Shown one piece after another: positions 15,680 to 26,000 of a stretch of 34,851 nucleotides of DNA (the stretch's first letter is position 1; every line of letters begins with the position of its first letter). The stretch spans positions 1 through 34,851 of the forward strand of contig JAFUDS010000003.1 in assembly GCA_017464305.1 (NCBI GenBank). Reading direction: 5' to 3'. Made by a program: the position numbers and the translations under genes. Below the pieces are notes generated by a model. It ran no database searches and was not told where the DNA came from. It worked only from the letters and a program-made list of their open reading frames with translations. This stretch comes from Clostridia bacterium. Lineage in GTDB: Bacteria > Bacillota > Clostridia > Christensenellales > Aristaeellaceae.

Positions 15680-16714
15680 ATGAGTGAAACGACGAAACGA
15701 AAATCCGGAAAGAAGAAAAAACGGATTTTTCGAAGAATTCTCGGAATCCTGATTGTCTTGATCCTGCTGGCCGGGGCGGGAGTATATGCCTGGGCCAAGC
15801 TGCGGGATCAATACACCGTGACCTACGATGAGTACACCGCCACCACGGGGACCATCTCCAATTCCCTCAGCTTCAGCGGCAGCCTGGCCCTGCGGGACAG
15901 CGAAACCTACACCGCCAGCGGCAAGGCCACGGTGCGAACCGTGTACGTCGCCAACGGGGACGAGGTCAAGAAGGGCGACAAGCTGGTGCGGCTCAGCAAC
16001 GGCAGCACCGTGACGGCGGATTTTGACGGCCGGGTGAACCAGGTCAGCGTGGAAGTGGGCGACGAGGTGGCCAGCGGCGAGAGCCTGGTGCAGATCGCGG
16101 ATTTCCAGCACATGCAGGTGTCCTTCCGGGTGGATGAATACGACATCGGCGATGTAGCGGTAGGGGATCGATGCACAGTCACTGCCACGGCCACGGAAAA
16201 GGTGTTCGAGTCCGCGGTGGAAAGCATCAACTATATCTCCTCCTCCACCGGCAACGTGGCCTATTACACCGCCACCGCCTATGTGGACGTGGACGGGGAA
16301 GTATACCCCGGCATGCAGGTGACGGTCACCATTCCCCAGGAGGAAGCGGTGGACGTGGTGGTGCTGAAGGCCGACGCCCTCAGCTTTACCTTCGAAAATC
16401 AGGCCTTCGTCTTCAAGATGAAGGAGGATGAAACCCTGGAGCAGGTTCAGGTAGAGGTGGGCGTCAGCAACGGCAACTATGTGGAGATCAAGTCCGGTCT
16501 GGAAAGCGGGGAAACGGTATACGTGGTCAGCCAGGTAAAGGAAGATTCCCTGAACGGCCTGTTCTCCAGCATGTTTGGTCAGACCCAGTTCAACCGGCAG
16601 AACAACAACCGACAGAACGGCGGCAGCCAGAACTGGCAGAACCGGCAGAATAACAACAATGGCGGCAGCATGCCCTCCGGCGGCGCACCCGGTCAAAATG
16701 GCGGTGGTCGGTAA
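15680..16714 (+). CDS. MacA-like membrane-fusion (HlyD/RND adaptor) protein of an ABC exporter
   Basis: This is a 344-aa adaptor. A basic N-terminus (KRKSGKKKKRIFRR) is followed by one membrane helix (about residues 18-38), then a split lipoyl domain (VRTVYVANGDEVKKGDKLVR ... VSVEVGDEVASGESLV), a beta-barrel part (about 155-245) and a membrane-proximal domain (VSNGNYVEIKSGLESGETVY). The last 45 residues are low-complexity Asn/Gln/Gly, probably flexible. It precedes the ATPase and permease genes, as in MacAB-type systems of Gram-positive bacteria that export peptides or antibiotics. AAGGAGG lies upstream of the start. Confidence 0.88.
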   Translation: MSETTKRKSGKKKKRIFRRILGILIVLILLAGAGVYAWAKLRDQYTVTYDEYTATTGTISNSLSFSGSLALRDSETYTASGKATVRTVYVANGDEVKKGDKLVRLSNGSTVTADFDGRVNQVSVEVGDEVASGESLVQIADFQHMQVSFRVDEYDIGDVAVGDRCTVTATATEKVFESAVESINYISSSTGNVAYYTATAYVDVDGEVYPGMQVTVTIPQEEAVDVVVLKADALSFTFENQAFVFKMKEDETLEQVQVEVGVSNGNYVEIKSGLESGETVYVVSQVKEDSLNGLFSSMFGQTQFNRQNNNRQNGGSQNWQNRQNNNNGGSMPSGGAPGQNGGGR

Positions 16715-16715
16715 A

Positions 16716-17411
16716 ATGGACAGCGTATTTTTCCGGATGGAGAACATCAACAAGTTCTACCACATGGGCGATGAGGACATGCAGGTGCTGAAGGATGTGA
16801 ATCTGGAGATTCAGGAAGGGGAGTACCTCTCTGTCCTGGGCCCCAGCGGCAGCGGAAAGAGCACCCTGATGAATATCATCGGCTGCCTGGACACCGCCAC
16901 CTCCGGCCAATATATCCTGCGGGACCACGTGATCGAGGACATGACGGAAAGCGAGCTGGCGGACATCCGCAGCCAGGCGGTGGGCTTCGTCTTCCAGAAC
17001 AGCCAGCTGCTGCCCCGGCTGGACGCGGTGCGGAATGTGGAATTGCCCCTGATCTATGCCGGGGTCAGCCAGCGGGAAAGGACCCGCCGGGCTAGGGAGA
17101 TGCTGGACCGGGTAGGCTTGGCGGATCGCATGGGCCATTATCCCAATCAGCTTTCCGGCGGCCAGCAGCAGCGGGTGGCCATCGCTCGGGCCCTGGTCAC
17201 CAATCCCGGCATTCTGCTGGCGGACGAGCCCACTGGCGCCCTGGACCAGAAGACGGGCAAGCAGATCATGCAGCTGTTTCGGGAGCTGAACGAGGAAGGC
17301 CGGTCCATTATCATGATCACCCACGACATGAACATCGCCGCCAACGCGAAGCGAGTGGTGCATATCATCGACGGGGTGCTGACGGAAGGGGGCGGAACGG
17401 CGGATGCTTAA
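16716..17411 (+). CDS. ABC transporter ATP-binding protein (MacB/LolD-type)
   Basis: This is a 231-aa ATPase with Walker A GPSGSGKST (residues 42-50), Q-loop FVFQNSQLLPRL, signature LSGGQQQRVAIARAL, Walker B ILLADEPTGALD and the switch His in MITHDMN. It powers the permease coded just downstream. The ATG at 16716 begins 1 nt after the adaptor stop, so translation is probably coupled. ATGs at 16698 and 16737 are alternatives. It overlaps the permease gene by 8 nt. Confidence 0.93.
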   Translation: MDSVFFRMENINKFYHMGDEDMQVLKDVNLEIQEGEYLSVLGPSGSGKSTLMNIIGCLDTATSGQYILRDHVIEDMTESELADIRSQAVGFVFQNSQLLPRLDAVRNVELPLIYAGVSQRERTRRAREMLDRVGLADRMGHYPNQLSGGQQQRVAIARALVTNPGILLADEPTGALDQKTGKQIMQLFRELNEEGRSIIMITHDMNIAANAKRVVHIIDGVLTEGGGTADA

Positions 17412-18618
17412 AGCCATCAAAAGACCCTTCGTCATGATCGGGGAATGCTTCCGTATGAGCCTAAGCAACATCTGGGGGTCCAAGGTTCGATCCTTCCTGA
17501 CGGTGCTGGGCATCCTCATCGGCGTTATGGCGGTCATCACCCTGATCACCACCGTCAATGGCGTTACCGGATCGATCACGGATAGCTTTCTCAGCATGGG
17601 CGCGGGGACGCTGACGGTCTCCGTCACGGGGAGCGATCTGAAATCCGGCATGACCAAGGCGGATCTGGAGGAGCTGGCGGCCCTGGAGGAAGTAGAGGGC
17701 GTGACCCCCACCGTCAGCATCAACAACGCCAGGGTCAGCCGGGGCGGAAATTACGAAAACCGGATCTCCGTCAGCGGCAAAAACGCCTATTATTTCCTCA
17801 GCAATGAGGAGGTGGTGCAGCGGGGCCGGGCCTTAAACTTCATCGACGAGGACAACATGAGCTATGTGTGCCTCATTGATGAAGAAATGATCGAGGACTT
17901 CTTCTTCGGGGTGGACCCCGTAGGGGAAAACCTGTATATCAACGGCATTCCCTTCCTGGTGGTGGGCATCTTCTCCGCGGATAGCACGGAGAGCATCGCC
18001 TCCATCTTCCTGGGCTCCCCCAGCATTTTGATTCCCTACACCACGGCGCTGAAGATGAACAGCGCCAACGAGGTTACCAGCTTTACGGTGTACATGGCGG
18101 AGGGGGTTACCAGTGAACAGGCCTCCGACGCGGTGGAGGCGGCCATGGACGTGATGTTCTCCTTCGAGGAGGATTGCTTTACCATCACCACCATGGACGC
18201 CATTGAGAACACCATGGAGACCATGATGGGCATGATGACCACTCTATTGGCGGGCATCGCCAGCATCGCGCTGCTGGTGGGCGGCATCGGGATTATGAAT
18301 ATGATGCTGACCACCGTGACGGAGCGGACGGTGGAAATCGGCCTGAAGAAGGCCCTGGGGGCGCGGCAGTGGCAGATTCAGCTGCAATTCCTGATCGAGA
18401 GCTTCCTGCTGAGCCTGATCGGTGGCCTGGCGGGCATCGGATTAGGCCTGCTGCTGAGCATGATCCTGAGCAACGTCATGGGCACGACCTTCCGAATCAG
18501 CACGGACGCCATCCTGCTGGGCTTCGGGTTCTCCGCTGCCATCGGTATCATCTTTGGCTGGGCCCCGGCGAGAAAGGCCAGCAAACTGAACCCTATCGAC
18601 GCGTTGCGCTCCATGTAA
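17404..18618 (+). CDS. ABC transporter permease (MacB/FtsX type)
   Basis: This is a 404-aa permease. The first membrane helix (about residues 30-50, SFLTVLGILIGVMAVITLI) is followed by a large extracytoplasmic MacB core domain (about 55-270), then three helices in the FtsX domain (LLAGIASIALLVGGIGIMNM with TVTERTVEIGLKKALGA, SFLLSLIGGLAGIGLGL, and LLGFGFSAAIGIIFGWAPA) and the end KLNPIDALR. It overlaps the ATPase gene by 8 nt. The system resembles mechanotransmission-type exporters, not classic importers. Substrate unknown. Confidence 0.93.
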   Translation: MLKAIKRPFVMIGECFRMSLSNIWGSKVRSFLTVLGILIGVMAVITLITTVNGVTGSITDSFLSMGAGTLTVSVTGSDLKSGMTKADLEELAALEEVEGVTPTVSINNARVSRGGNYENRISVSGKNAYYFLSNEEVVQRGRALNFIDEDNMSYVCLIDEEMIEDFFFGVDPVGENLYINGIPFLVVGIFSADSTESIASIFLGSPSILIPYTTALKMNSANEVTSFTVYMAEGVTSEQASDAVEAAMDVMFSFEEDCFTITTMDAIENTMETMMGMMTTLLAGIASIALLVGGIGIMNMMLTTVTERTVEIGLKKALGARQWQIQLQFLIESFLLSLIGGLAGIGLGLLLSMILSNVMGTTFRISTDAILLGFGFSAAIGIIFGWAPARKASKLNPIDALRSM

Positions 18619-18640
18619 AAGCGCAGAACCAATTTACGAA

Positions 18641-18787
18641 ATTTAGCTACCCACCGCTCTGGCTGCAGGCCAGCGGAGCGAACATTCAATTCACGCAATT
18701 TAGCTGCCCGCCTCTCCCACTGGCAGGCGTGCAAGCGCATTTCAACTAACCAACGGGATTTAGCTGCCCGCCTCTCCAACTGGCAGG
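18641..18787. repeat. three tandem degenerate repeats of about 57-60 bp
   Basis: Copies start at 18641, 18698 and 18758 with the shared core ATTTAGCTGCCCGCCTCTCC followed by ACTGGCAGG. Copies 2 and 3 differ at one base over 30 positions; copy 1 is more diverged. Copies 1 and 3 are each followed by CAGCGG(A/G)GCG. No coding frame is convincing across the block. Together with the next hairpin it fills the gap between the permease and the second adaptor gene. Confidence 0.75.
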
Positions 18788-18818
18788 TCAGCGGGGCGCA
18801 GCCCCGCTACTAAATATT

Positions 18819-18846
18819 CCCCGTCCCCCGCGAGCGGGGGGAGGGG
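18819..18846. other. G/C-run hairpin before the second adaptor gene
   Basis: CCCCGTCCCCCG (18819-18830) pairs with CGGGGGGAGGGG (18835-18846) around CGAG with one mismatch. No T run follows on either strand. Confidence 0.45.
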
Positions 18847-18903
18847 TGCAGGGGAGAGGGGACAGGGCGGTTGAATAGAAACAAAAAAAGGAGACGAAGA
18901 ATC

Positions 18904-20037
18904 ATGAAAAGAAAAGGATTAGCATTGCTTCTGGCCCTGTGCCTGATGACCACCGCCGCCCTGGCGGAGACCATCTCCTTCAACGGCAACGTGGAAGCCA
19001 GCACCACCGCCCAGGTGTACGCCCCCATCGGCGGCACCGTGGAGGAGACCCTGGTGAAGGAAGGACAAAGCGTCACCGCGGATTCGACCATCGCCCGGGT
19101 AAAGACCAACAAGGTCTACGCCCCGGAGGATGGCACCATCACCTCCGTTTTCGGCGGCGCCGGGGAAGATGCCACCGCGGTGGTGGAGCGCTATGGCGGT
19201 GTCATGTACCTGGAGGGGCAATATACCATGACCATTGCCGCCACCACGGGCAAGGCCTATGAGGCGGTGGAGAACTACATCGTCCATTCCGGCGAAACCG
19301 TCTATCTGGTGGCGGCCAAGCGCACCACCTATCGGGGCAAGGGCGTCATTACCGGCGTGGATGGCAACAGCTTCACCGTGCTGGTGACGGAAGGCAGATT
19401 CTTCATTGGGGACGCCATCGACATCATGCGGGATTCCGCCTATACGCTGGTGAGCCGCATTGGCCGGGGCAATATTGCCCGGGTTTCCCCCACGGCTATT
19501 GGCGGGGAGGGAACCATCGTTTCCACCGCTGTGCAGGCGGGAGACACGGTCAAGAAGGGACAGCTGCTGTTCGAAACCGTGGACGCTACCTATGACGGCG
19601 CAGAGATTACCAGCCCGGAAATCAAGGCCGGGGTGGATGGCATCATCGCCAGCCTGCAGGTTTCCCAGGGCGCCAGCGTGACCCAGAGCAGCGTTGTGGC
19701 GGAGATTTATCCCAAGAACGCGGTGTGGGTCGTGGCGGATGTGGCGGAAGCTGATCTGCAGGATCTTTCCCTGGGCCAGAAGGTGAAGGTGGAGCTGGAT
19801 TGGAATCAGGATCAGGGCGTCTCCTATGAGGGCACGGTAGATCTGATTTCTGCTCTGGGCACGATCGGAGAGGAAAGCACCACCTATCCCGTGTACATTT
19901 CCTTCACCCCGGACGAGAACACCCGCTACGGCATGACCGCGGTGGTGACCACTCTTGAGGAAGACGAGATCAAAGCGGCGCCGGTTTCCACGCCGGAACC
20001 GGAAGCCGAGGAAACGGAGGCCGAGGGCGAAGCCTGA
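18904..20037 (+). CDS. second exported membrane-fusion/efflux adaptor protein (HlyD-like)
   Basis: This is a 377-aa protein with a cleavable-looking signal peptide (LALLLALCLMTTAALAE) rather than a retained anchor. It has two lipoyl-like half-motifs (VYAPIGGTVEETLVKEGQSV and later GDTVKKGQLLFETVDATYD), a barrel region (VVADVAEADLQDLSLGQKV), and a Pro/Glu-rich acidic tail. It lies about 285 nt after the MacB-type permease on the same strand and may be a second adaptor of the same exporter (inference). The ATG at 18904 is preferred because AAAGGAG lies 10 nt upstream; an ATG at 18871 would put 11 extra residues before the signal peptide. Confidence 0.83.
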   Translation: MKRKGLALLLALCLMTTAALAETISFNGNVEASTTAQVYAPIGGTVEETLVKEGQSVTADSTIARVKTNKVYAPEDGTITSVFGGAGEDATAVVERYGGVMYLEGQYTMTIAATTGKAYEAVENYIVHSGETVYLVAAKRTTYRGKGVITGVDGNSFTVLVTEGRFFIGDAIDIMRDSAYTLVSRIGRGNIARVSPTAIGGEGTIVSTAVQAGDTVKKGQLLFETVDATYDGAEITSPEIKAGVDGIIASLQVSQGASVTQSSVVAEIYPKNAVWVVADVAEADLQDLSLGQKVKVELDWNQDQGVSYEGTVDLISALGTIGEESTTYPVYISFTPDENTRYGMTAVVTTLEEDEIKAAPVSTPEPEAEETEAEGEA

Positions 20038-20048
20038 TGGACCTAAAG

Positions 20049-20081
20049 CAAAAACGCGGAGCGAAAGGCTCCGCGTTTTTG
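20049..20081. terminator. bidirectional intrinsic terminator
   Basis: CAAAAACGCGGAGC (20049-20062) pairs perfectly with GCTCCGCGTTTTTG (20068-20081), loop GAAAG. The U and A runs are inside the stem base, so it serves both the adaptor gene (+) and the secreted-protein gene (-). Confidence 0.88.
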
Positions 20082-20158
20082 TTGAAAGATCATTCTTTGG
20101 AGAAACTTAGCGAGCATTCGGATGTCTCCGCCCATCTCCCAGGGCTTTCATCTACAAT

Positions 20159-20770
20159 TTACAGCCCCGTGGTCACAAAGCCATTGGCTTGAGCGGGGGC
20201 GTTGACATAAAGGATCGTATAAGCGGTGTCGGAATGATAGAACAGATAGATCAGGGTATCCTCCCCGAAGGTCCATCCCCGGCAGCTCTTCAGATCTCCG
20301 GCGCTGTAATGCCCGGGATAGATCTGGTCCATAAAGGTGACGATCTGGGCGGCGCCAGCCTCCTGATGTTCTCCATAGACGGAATCCAGGGCGCCGCTGA
20401 GGTAAAGGAAATCCGCCTCCGGGGCGGCGGAGGAGAAGTCATAGGAGATCATCTTCAGCTGATCGTTATAGAACATATACACCAGATCGGCCGTAAACTT
20501 GCTGACCTCCACCGGGCTCAGGGGATAGAGAATGCTCCAGGCACCGTTGAACCGCTCCACCAGCTCAATGTTCTCCAAGGCCTTCACCAGCTCCAGAGAC
20601 ATGTTCCACTGCACCTTTTCTCGGAAGGAGAAAACGCCGGCCGCGGGGGCTGGAGTGGCAGAGGGAATGGGCGTGCCCCAGATATCGGAGAGCAGCCCAG
20701 CGGCCAGGGAGGAGAAGGGGGCGGCCATCAGCAGGAGGGCCAGGGAAAGCGAAAGCAATTTCCGTTTCAA
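20159..20770 (-). CDS. small secreted protein of unknown function
   Basis: This 203-aa protein has a clear signal peptide (LLSLSLALLLMAAPFSSLAAG) and a short Pro/Ala linker (PIPSATPAPAAG). I do not recognise the folded part (FSFREKVQWNMSLELVKALE ... ILYVNAP). The start codon is TTG; AAAGGG lies 10 nt upstream, and the ATG 10 nt upstream of the TTG is out of frame. It has its own promoter at 20829-20857 and is divergent from the GH31 gene. It ends toward the bidirectional terminator. Confidence 0.75.
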   Translation of the reverse strand: MKRKLLSLSLALLLMAAPFSSLAAGLLSDIWGTPIPSATPAPAAGVFSFREKVQWNMSLELVKALENIELVERFNGAWSILYPLSPVEVSKFTADLVYMFYNDQLKMISYDFSSAAPEADFLYLSGALDSVYGEHQEAGAAQIVTFMDQIYPGHYSAGDLKSCRGWTFGEDTLIYLFYHSDTAYTILYVNAPAQANGFVTTGL

Positions 20771-20828
20771 AATGATTCATCCCTTTCAGCATAACTGTTC
20801 TCACCATGGGGGACGGAACAGCACTCCT

Positions 20829-20857
20829 ATTCTAATTATTTTCCGAAGGAAAGGCAA
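20829..20857 (-). promoter_or_regulatory. sigma-A promoter of the secreted-protein gene
   Basis: Minus strand TTGCCT (20857-20852), a 17-base spacer, TAGAAT (20834-20829). Confidence 0.65.
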
Positions 20858-20886
20858 GGAGAAATCGGTTCCGCCTACTTTTTTTG

Positions 20887-20915
20887 TTGCCTTTCCGGCG
20901 TTTATCCTGTATGAT
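20887..20915 (+). promoter_or_regulatory. sigma-A promoter of the GH31-kinase pair
   Basis: TTGCCT (20887-20892), a 17-base spacer, TATGAT (20910-20915). The same -35 hexamer is used by the divergent promoter 30 bp away. Confidence 0.6.
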
Positions 20916-21001
20916 AAGGCAAGCGGGGTGAAGCGTCTCTTCGCGTGCACGCAAGAAAAACTCACAGCATATGCAGAACATAGAAAAGAGGTTGAGCGTT
21001 C

Positions 21002-23044
21002 GTGATTCGAAAATATACCTTCGGAACCCCATTCCCCACCGGGGCGGTGGTGCAAAGCCTGGAAGCCTCGGCGGGGGAGGTGCCCTTTTTTGAAACCAGC
21101 CGGGAAGGGGAGAAGGTAATCTTCCACCGGACTATGACGCCGGAGGAAATGATCTTCGGCCTGGGGGAAAACGTCCGAGGGATGAACAAACGGGGCCATC
21201 TGTATCGGGCCTGGAACACGGATATGTTCAACCATTCCGAAAACCAGCCCAGCCTGTACGCCTCCCACAATTTCCTGATCTTCTTCCGGCCGGGGCAGGT
21301 CTTCGGCGTCTATTTTGACGACCCCGGCCTGGTGACCTTCGACCTGGGCGAAACCCATGGGGCCGAGGCAGTCATCACTTCCGAAAACGGAAATTTGGAC
21401 GTTTACCTTCTGGAGGGAGATTCCGCCAGGGCTATCTCCAAGGAGTTTCGCCAGCTGACGGGCGGCAGCTACACGCCGCCCCGTTGGGCCTTCGGCTATA
21501 TCCAGAGCCGCTGGGGCTACGCGGGGGAGGAGGCGGTCCGCGCCGTGGTGGAAAACCATCGCCAGCGGCACATCCCTCTGGACGGGGTCTGCCTGGATAT
21601 CGACTACATGGTGGATTATAAAAACTTCAGCTGGAAGCCGGAGTTCTTCCCGGACTGGAAGGCCTTCAATGGGGAGATGAAGGAACAGCATATCCGCCTG
21701 ATTCCCATCATCGACGCGGGCATCAAGCAGGAGGAGGGGTACGCGCCCTATGATTCCGGCAAGGCCCGGGATGTGTTCTGCAAAAAGGAGGACGGCAGCG
21801 ATTTCATCGCCTCCGTCTGGCCGGGCATGTGCGCCTTCCCGGATTTCCTGAATCCGGAGGCCCAGGAATGGTTTGGCGACCTGTATCAGCCTCTGCTGGA
21901 GGAGAGCATCGAGGGCTTCTGGAACGATATGAACGAGCCCGCCTTGTTCTTTACGGAGGATTCCCTGCGGGAAGGCTTCGCGAAGGCGGAATATCAGCGG
22001 CAGCATCTGGACGATTACGAGGGCATGTGGGCCCTGGGGAATGTTTTCAGCGGCATGGCCAACAACCCGGCTGATTATCGGCGCTTCTATCACCAGACGC
22101 CCCAGGGCAGGATTCGCCACGACAAGGTGCATAATATTTACGGTGCGGGCATGACCCACGCCACGGCGGAGGGGATTCGCCGCTATCAGCCGGATCGGCG
22201 GTATCTGCTGTTCTCCCGCTCCTCCTTCATCGGCGCCCATCGGGACGGCGGCGTCTGGCAGGGGGATAACTTCTCCTGGTGGAGCCATATCAAGATGGCC
22301 ATGCAGATGATGCCGGGGCTGAACATGAGCGGCTTCCTCTTCAGCGGATGCGATCTGGGAGGCTTCGGCATGGACACGACGGAGGACCTGCTGGCCCGGT
22401 TCCTGCAGCTGGGAGTGTTCACGCCCCTGATGAGGAACCATTCCGCTCTGCATACCCGGGATCAGGAGATCTATCGCTTCGATTCCTGGGAGGGCATGCG
22501 GGACACGGTCACCGTGCGCTATGCTCTGCTGCCCTATCTGTACAGCGAATTCATGAAGGCTGCCCTGCGGGATGGGATGTACTTCCGGCCCCTGGCCTTC
22601 GATTATCCTCAGGATGGCCGGGCCTGCCGGGTGGAGGATCAGCTGATGCTGGGGGGGGATTGCATGATCGCCCCGGTGTACGAGCCCAACGCCGTGGGCC
22701 GGTATGTGTATCTGCCGGAGGATATGCTGATGATCCGCTTCCGCTCCGGCCAGGATTACGATCTGGAGCCCCTGGAGAAGGGCGACCATTACATCTCCCT
22801 GGGGCTGCATGAATTCCCCCTGTTCGTAAAGAAGGGTTGCTTTGCCCTGCTTTGCGGGGGTGGGGAGTGTACAGAGGATCTGGACGATACCCGCCTGACC
22901 GCCCTGGGATGGGTGGAGGGCCCGGCCCAGTATGAAATGTACCGGGACGATGGCGTCAGCGCGAATCCCCAGCTGGCGGAGGGGCTCATCCCCCTGCAGC
23001 TGCAGGGAGAAGCGGGAAAATATATTTGGCAGATCGACCAATAA
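21002..23044 (+). CDS. glycoside hydrolase family 31 (alpha-glucosidase type)
   Basis: GH31 enzymes are retaining alpha-glycosidases (alpha-glucosidase, alpha-xylosidase and others). The 680-aa protein shows the N-terminal sandwich (FGLGENVRGMNKRG), the barrel with VCLDIDYMVDYKNFSW, the nucleophile motif GFWNDMNEPALFF (Asp309) and the acid/base region FIGAHRDGGVWQGDNFSWW (Asp422), then the proximal domain. There is no signal peptide, so it acts in the cytoplasm. The start codon is GTG. The kinase gene begins 15 nt after its stop, so the two are probably one operon. Confidence 0.92.
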   Translation: MIRKYTFGTPFPTGAVVQSLEASAGEVPFFETSREGEKVIFHRTMTPEEMIFGLGENVRGMNKRGHLYRAWNTDMFNHSENQPSLYASHNFLIFFRPGQVFGVYFDDPGLVTFDLGETHGAEAVITSENGNLDVYLLEGDSARAISKEFRQLTGGSYTPPRWAFGYIQSRWGYAGEEAVRAVVENHRQRHIPLDGVCLDIDYMVDYKNFSWKPEFFPDWKAFNGEMKEQHIRLIPIIDAGIKQEEGYAPYDSGKARDVFCKKEDGSDFIASVWPGMCAFPDFLNPEAQEWFGDLYQPLLEESIEGFWNDMNEPALFFTEDSLREGFAKAEYQRQHLDDYEGMWALGNVFSGMANNPADYRRFYHQTPQGRIRHDKVHNIYGAGMTHATAEGIRRYQPDRRYLLFSRSSFIGAHRDGGVWQGDNFSWWSHIKMAMQMMPGLNMSGFLFSGCDLGGFGMDTTEDLLARFLQLGVFTPLMRNHSALHTRDQEIYRFDSWEGMRDTVTVRYALLPYLYSEFMKAALRDGMYFRPLAFDYPQDGRACRVEDQLMLGGDCMIAPVYEPNAVGRYVYLPEDMLMIRFRSGQDYDLEPLEKGDHYISLGLHEFPLFVKKGCFALLCGGGECTEDLDDTRLTALGWVEGPAQYEMYRDDGVSANPQLAEGLIPLQLQGEAGKYIWQIDQ

Positions 23045-23059
23045 CATGGAGGCATGCTT

Positions 23060-26000
23060 ATGACGCGGAAGGAAGCTCCTCAGGAAAACGCCCAGGAGAT
23101 CATCGAGGCGCAGAAGATGGACATCGCCCTGCGGGACGCGGTCATCGCCACCCTGACCAATACCTATAACACCGTCTGGCTGATTACCGATGTAGAGAAG
23201 GAAAGCTGCACCCTGTTCCATTCAGACATGGACGCCGTCCACGCGGAGGCCATTCAGAACGCCCTGAGCCACGCGAAATATACGGACACGAAGACTCAGT
23301 ATGTCAATACCATGGTGGCGGAGGAGGACCGGGAATGGATGCAGGAGAAGATTTCCCTGCCCTATATACTGCAGCAATTCGAAACCCGGGATCAGTATTC
23401 CGTCCACTTTGTCCGGACTCTGGCCACCGGCCCCCGGTATTATCGCATCGATCTGGGAAAAGTGACCCTGCCGGAGGGGAAAATCGGCGTCATGATGGGC
23501 TTCAAGGATGTGGACGATGTCATCCAGCAGGACCGGGCCACCCAGAAGGCCCTGGAGCAGGCGAAAAAGACGGAGGAGGAAAACCGCCGGCTGATGTCGG
23601 AGGTGCAGAGCGCCGCCAAGCTGGCGGACCTGATGGGGTCGGTGTCCTCTCTGCTGACCAACATGCCCGCCATGAGCTTCTCCAAGGATATCGAAACCCG
23701 GAAATATCAGGCCTGCAACCAGGCCTTCGCGGAATATGCCGGCAAGAAGACGCCGGAGGAGGTCATCGGTTGCACGGATCATGATCTGTTCGACAAGGAG
23801 ACGGCGGATCACTTCGTGGAGGACGACACCCGGGCCATCTCCATGGACAAGGCCTATGTCTTCTTCGAGGATGTGCCGGACGCCACGGGCCAGGTGATTC
23901 GCAATCTGCAAACCACCAAGATCAAGTTTACGGACTCCAATGGTCGGCTGTGCCTGCTGGGCATGTGCGTGGACGTGACGGAGATTGCCCGCATCAAGAC
24001 GGCGGAAGCCGAGGCCCACGCCAAGCAGCAGGAGCTGGAGGAAAAGCTGGCCCTGCAGGAGGAGCTGCTGGCCCAGGAAAAGAAGCGCTTGGAGCTGAAC
24101 AACATGATCACCGCCATGGCCTCGGATTATCGCACGGTGTATCATGTGGACCTGGACACGGACGACGGGGTGTGCTATCGGGCGGATCCGAACGATAAGG
24201 AGCAGACCCCGGAAGGCATCCACTTCCCCTACTATGAGCGCTTCAAATGGTACGCGGAGCATTCCGTGGCCGAGAGCTATCGGGAAGGCTTCCTGAATTT
24301 TATCGATCCGGATCGTATCCGCGCCGGCCTGGCGGAAAAGCCCATCCTGGTTTATCGCTATCTGGCTCAGCGCCAGGGCATGGAGTATTATGAAATGATC
24401 CGGGTGGCCGGCGTCCGGCACATTGAGGATCGGACGGATCACCGGGTCCATGCCATCGGCCTGGGGCTCACCGTCATCGACGAGGAGATGCGCCAGTCCC
24501 TGGCCCAGCGGGAAGCACTGCGGGAGGCCCTGGAGGCGGCGGAGGACGCCAATCGGGCCAAGACCGTCTTCCTGTCCAACATGAGCCATGAGATTCGCAC
24601 CCCCATGAACGCTATCATCGGCCTGGATAATATCGCCCTGAACGATCCCACCCTTTCCTCCACGGCCCGGGAGCATCTGGAGAAAATCGGGGCCTCCGCC
24701 CATCATCTGCTGGGCATCATCAATGACATTCTGGATATGAGCCGCATCGAGTCCGGCCGGATGGTCATCAAGAGCGAGGAATTTTCCTTCGCCAAAGCGC
24801 TGGCCCAGGTGAACACCATTATTAGCGGTCAGTGCCGGGATAAGGGGCTGGATTACGATTGCCGGGTTAAGGGTCATGTGGCGGATTATTACATCGGCGA
24901 CGACATGAAGCTGCGCCAGGTGATGATCAACATCCTGGGCAACGCTGTCAAGTTCACCCCCACCGGGGGCCGGGTATCCTTTACCCTGGAGGAAACCGCC
25001 CGCTTTGACGGCCGGGCCACCCTGCGCCTGGTGATGACGGACAACGGCATCGGAATGAGCCCGGAATATCTGCCCAAGCTGTTCGATCCCTTCAGCCAGG
25101 AGGATTCCTCCAGCACCAGCAAATATGGCAGCACGGGCCTGGGCATGCCCATCACCAAGAGCATTGTGGAATTGATGAACGGGCATATCGAGGTGGAAAG
25201 CGAGAAGGGCAAGGGCACCACCTTTACCGTCACGGTGACCCTGCTGGAATCCGACCGCCAGAGCGAGGGGGATGAGACCATGGAAACCATCCATCCTCAT
25301 GATCTGTGCGTGCTGGTCATCGACGATGACCCCATCGCCTGTGAGCATGCCCAGCTGGTGCTGGGCCAGGTGGGCGTCAATTGCGAAAAAGCCCTCTCGG
25401 GAGCCGAGGGGCTGGAGATGGTTCGCCTGCGGCATGCCCGCAGGGAGCCCTATAACCTGATTCTGGTGGACTGGCGGATGCCGGAGATGGATGGGGTGGA
25501 AACCACCCGGCAGATTCGCGCCGCCGTGGGCGATGAAATTCCCGTCATCATCCTGACCTCCTTCAGCTGGGACGAGATTGCCGACGAAGCCAAGGCCGCT
25601 GGGGTGGATACCTTCGTGGCTAAGCCCCTGTTCGCGGGTTCCGTGCTGGATGAATTCCGGGAAGCCTTCCAGAAGAAGAATTCCCGCCTGATTCGGGAAA
25701 CCGCGGACCTGAAGGGCCGGCGGGTGCTGTTGGCCGAGGATGTGCCTGTTAACGCGGAGATCATGATGATGGTGCTCTCCATGCGGGAAATCGATGCGGA
25801 GCTGGCGGAAAATGGCCGCATTGCGGTGGAAATGTTCGAACGGAATGCCCCGGGATATTATGATGCCATCCTGATGGATATGCGCATGCCGGAGATGGAC
25901 GGGCTGGAAGCTACCCGCCACATCCGGGCCATGGGCCACGCGGATTCCGCCGGTATCCCCATTATCGCTCTAACCGCCAACGCATTTGACGAGGATGTGC

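Noticed and set aside
20801-23221. Minus-strand 806-aa frame opposite GH31
   Set aside because: Antisense shadow of a clear GH31 enzyme with both catalytic motifs.
23222-25939. Minus-strand 905-aa frame opposite the histidine kinase
   Set aside because: The plus strand encodes unmistakable HisKA, ATPase and receiver motifs; the other is an antisense shadow.
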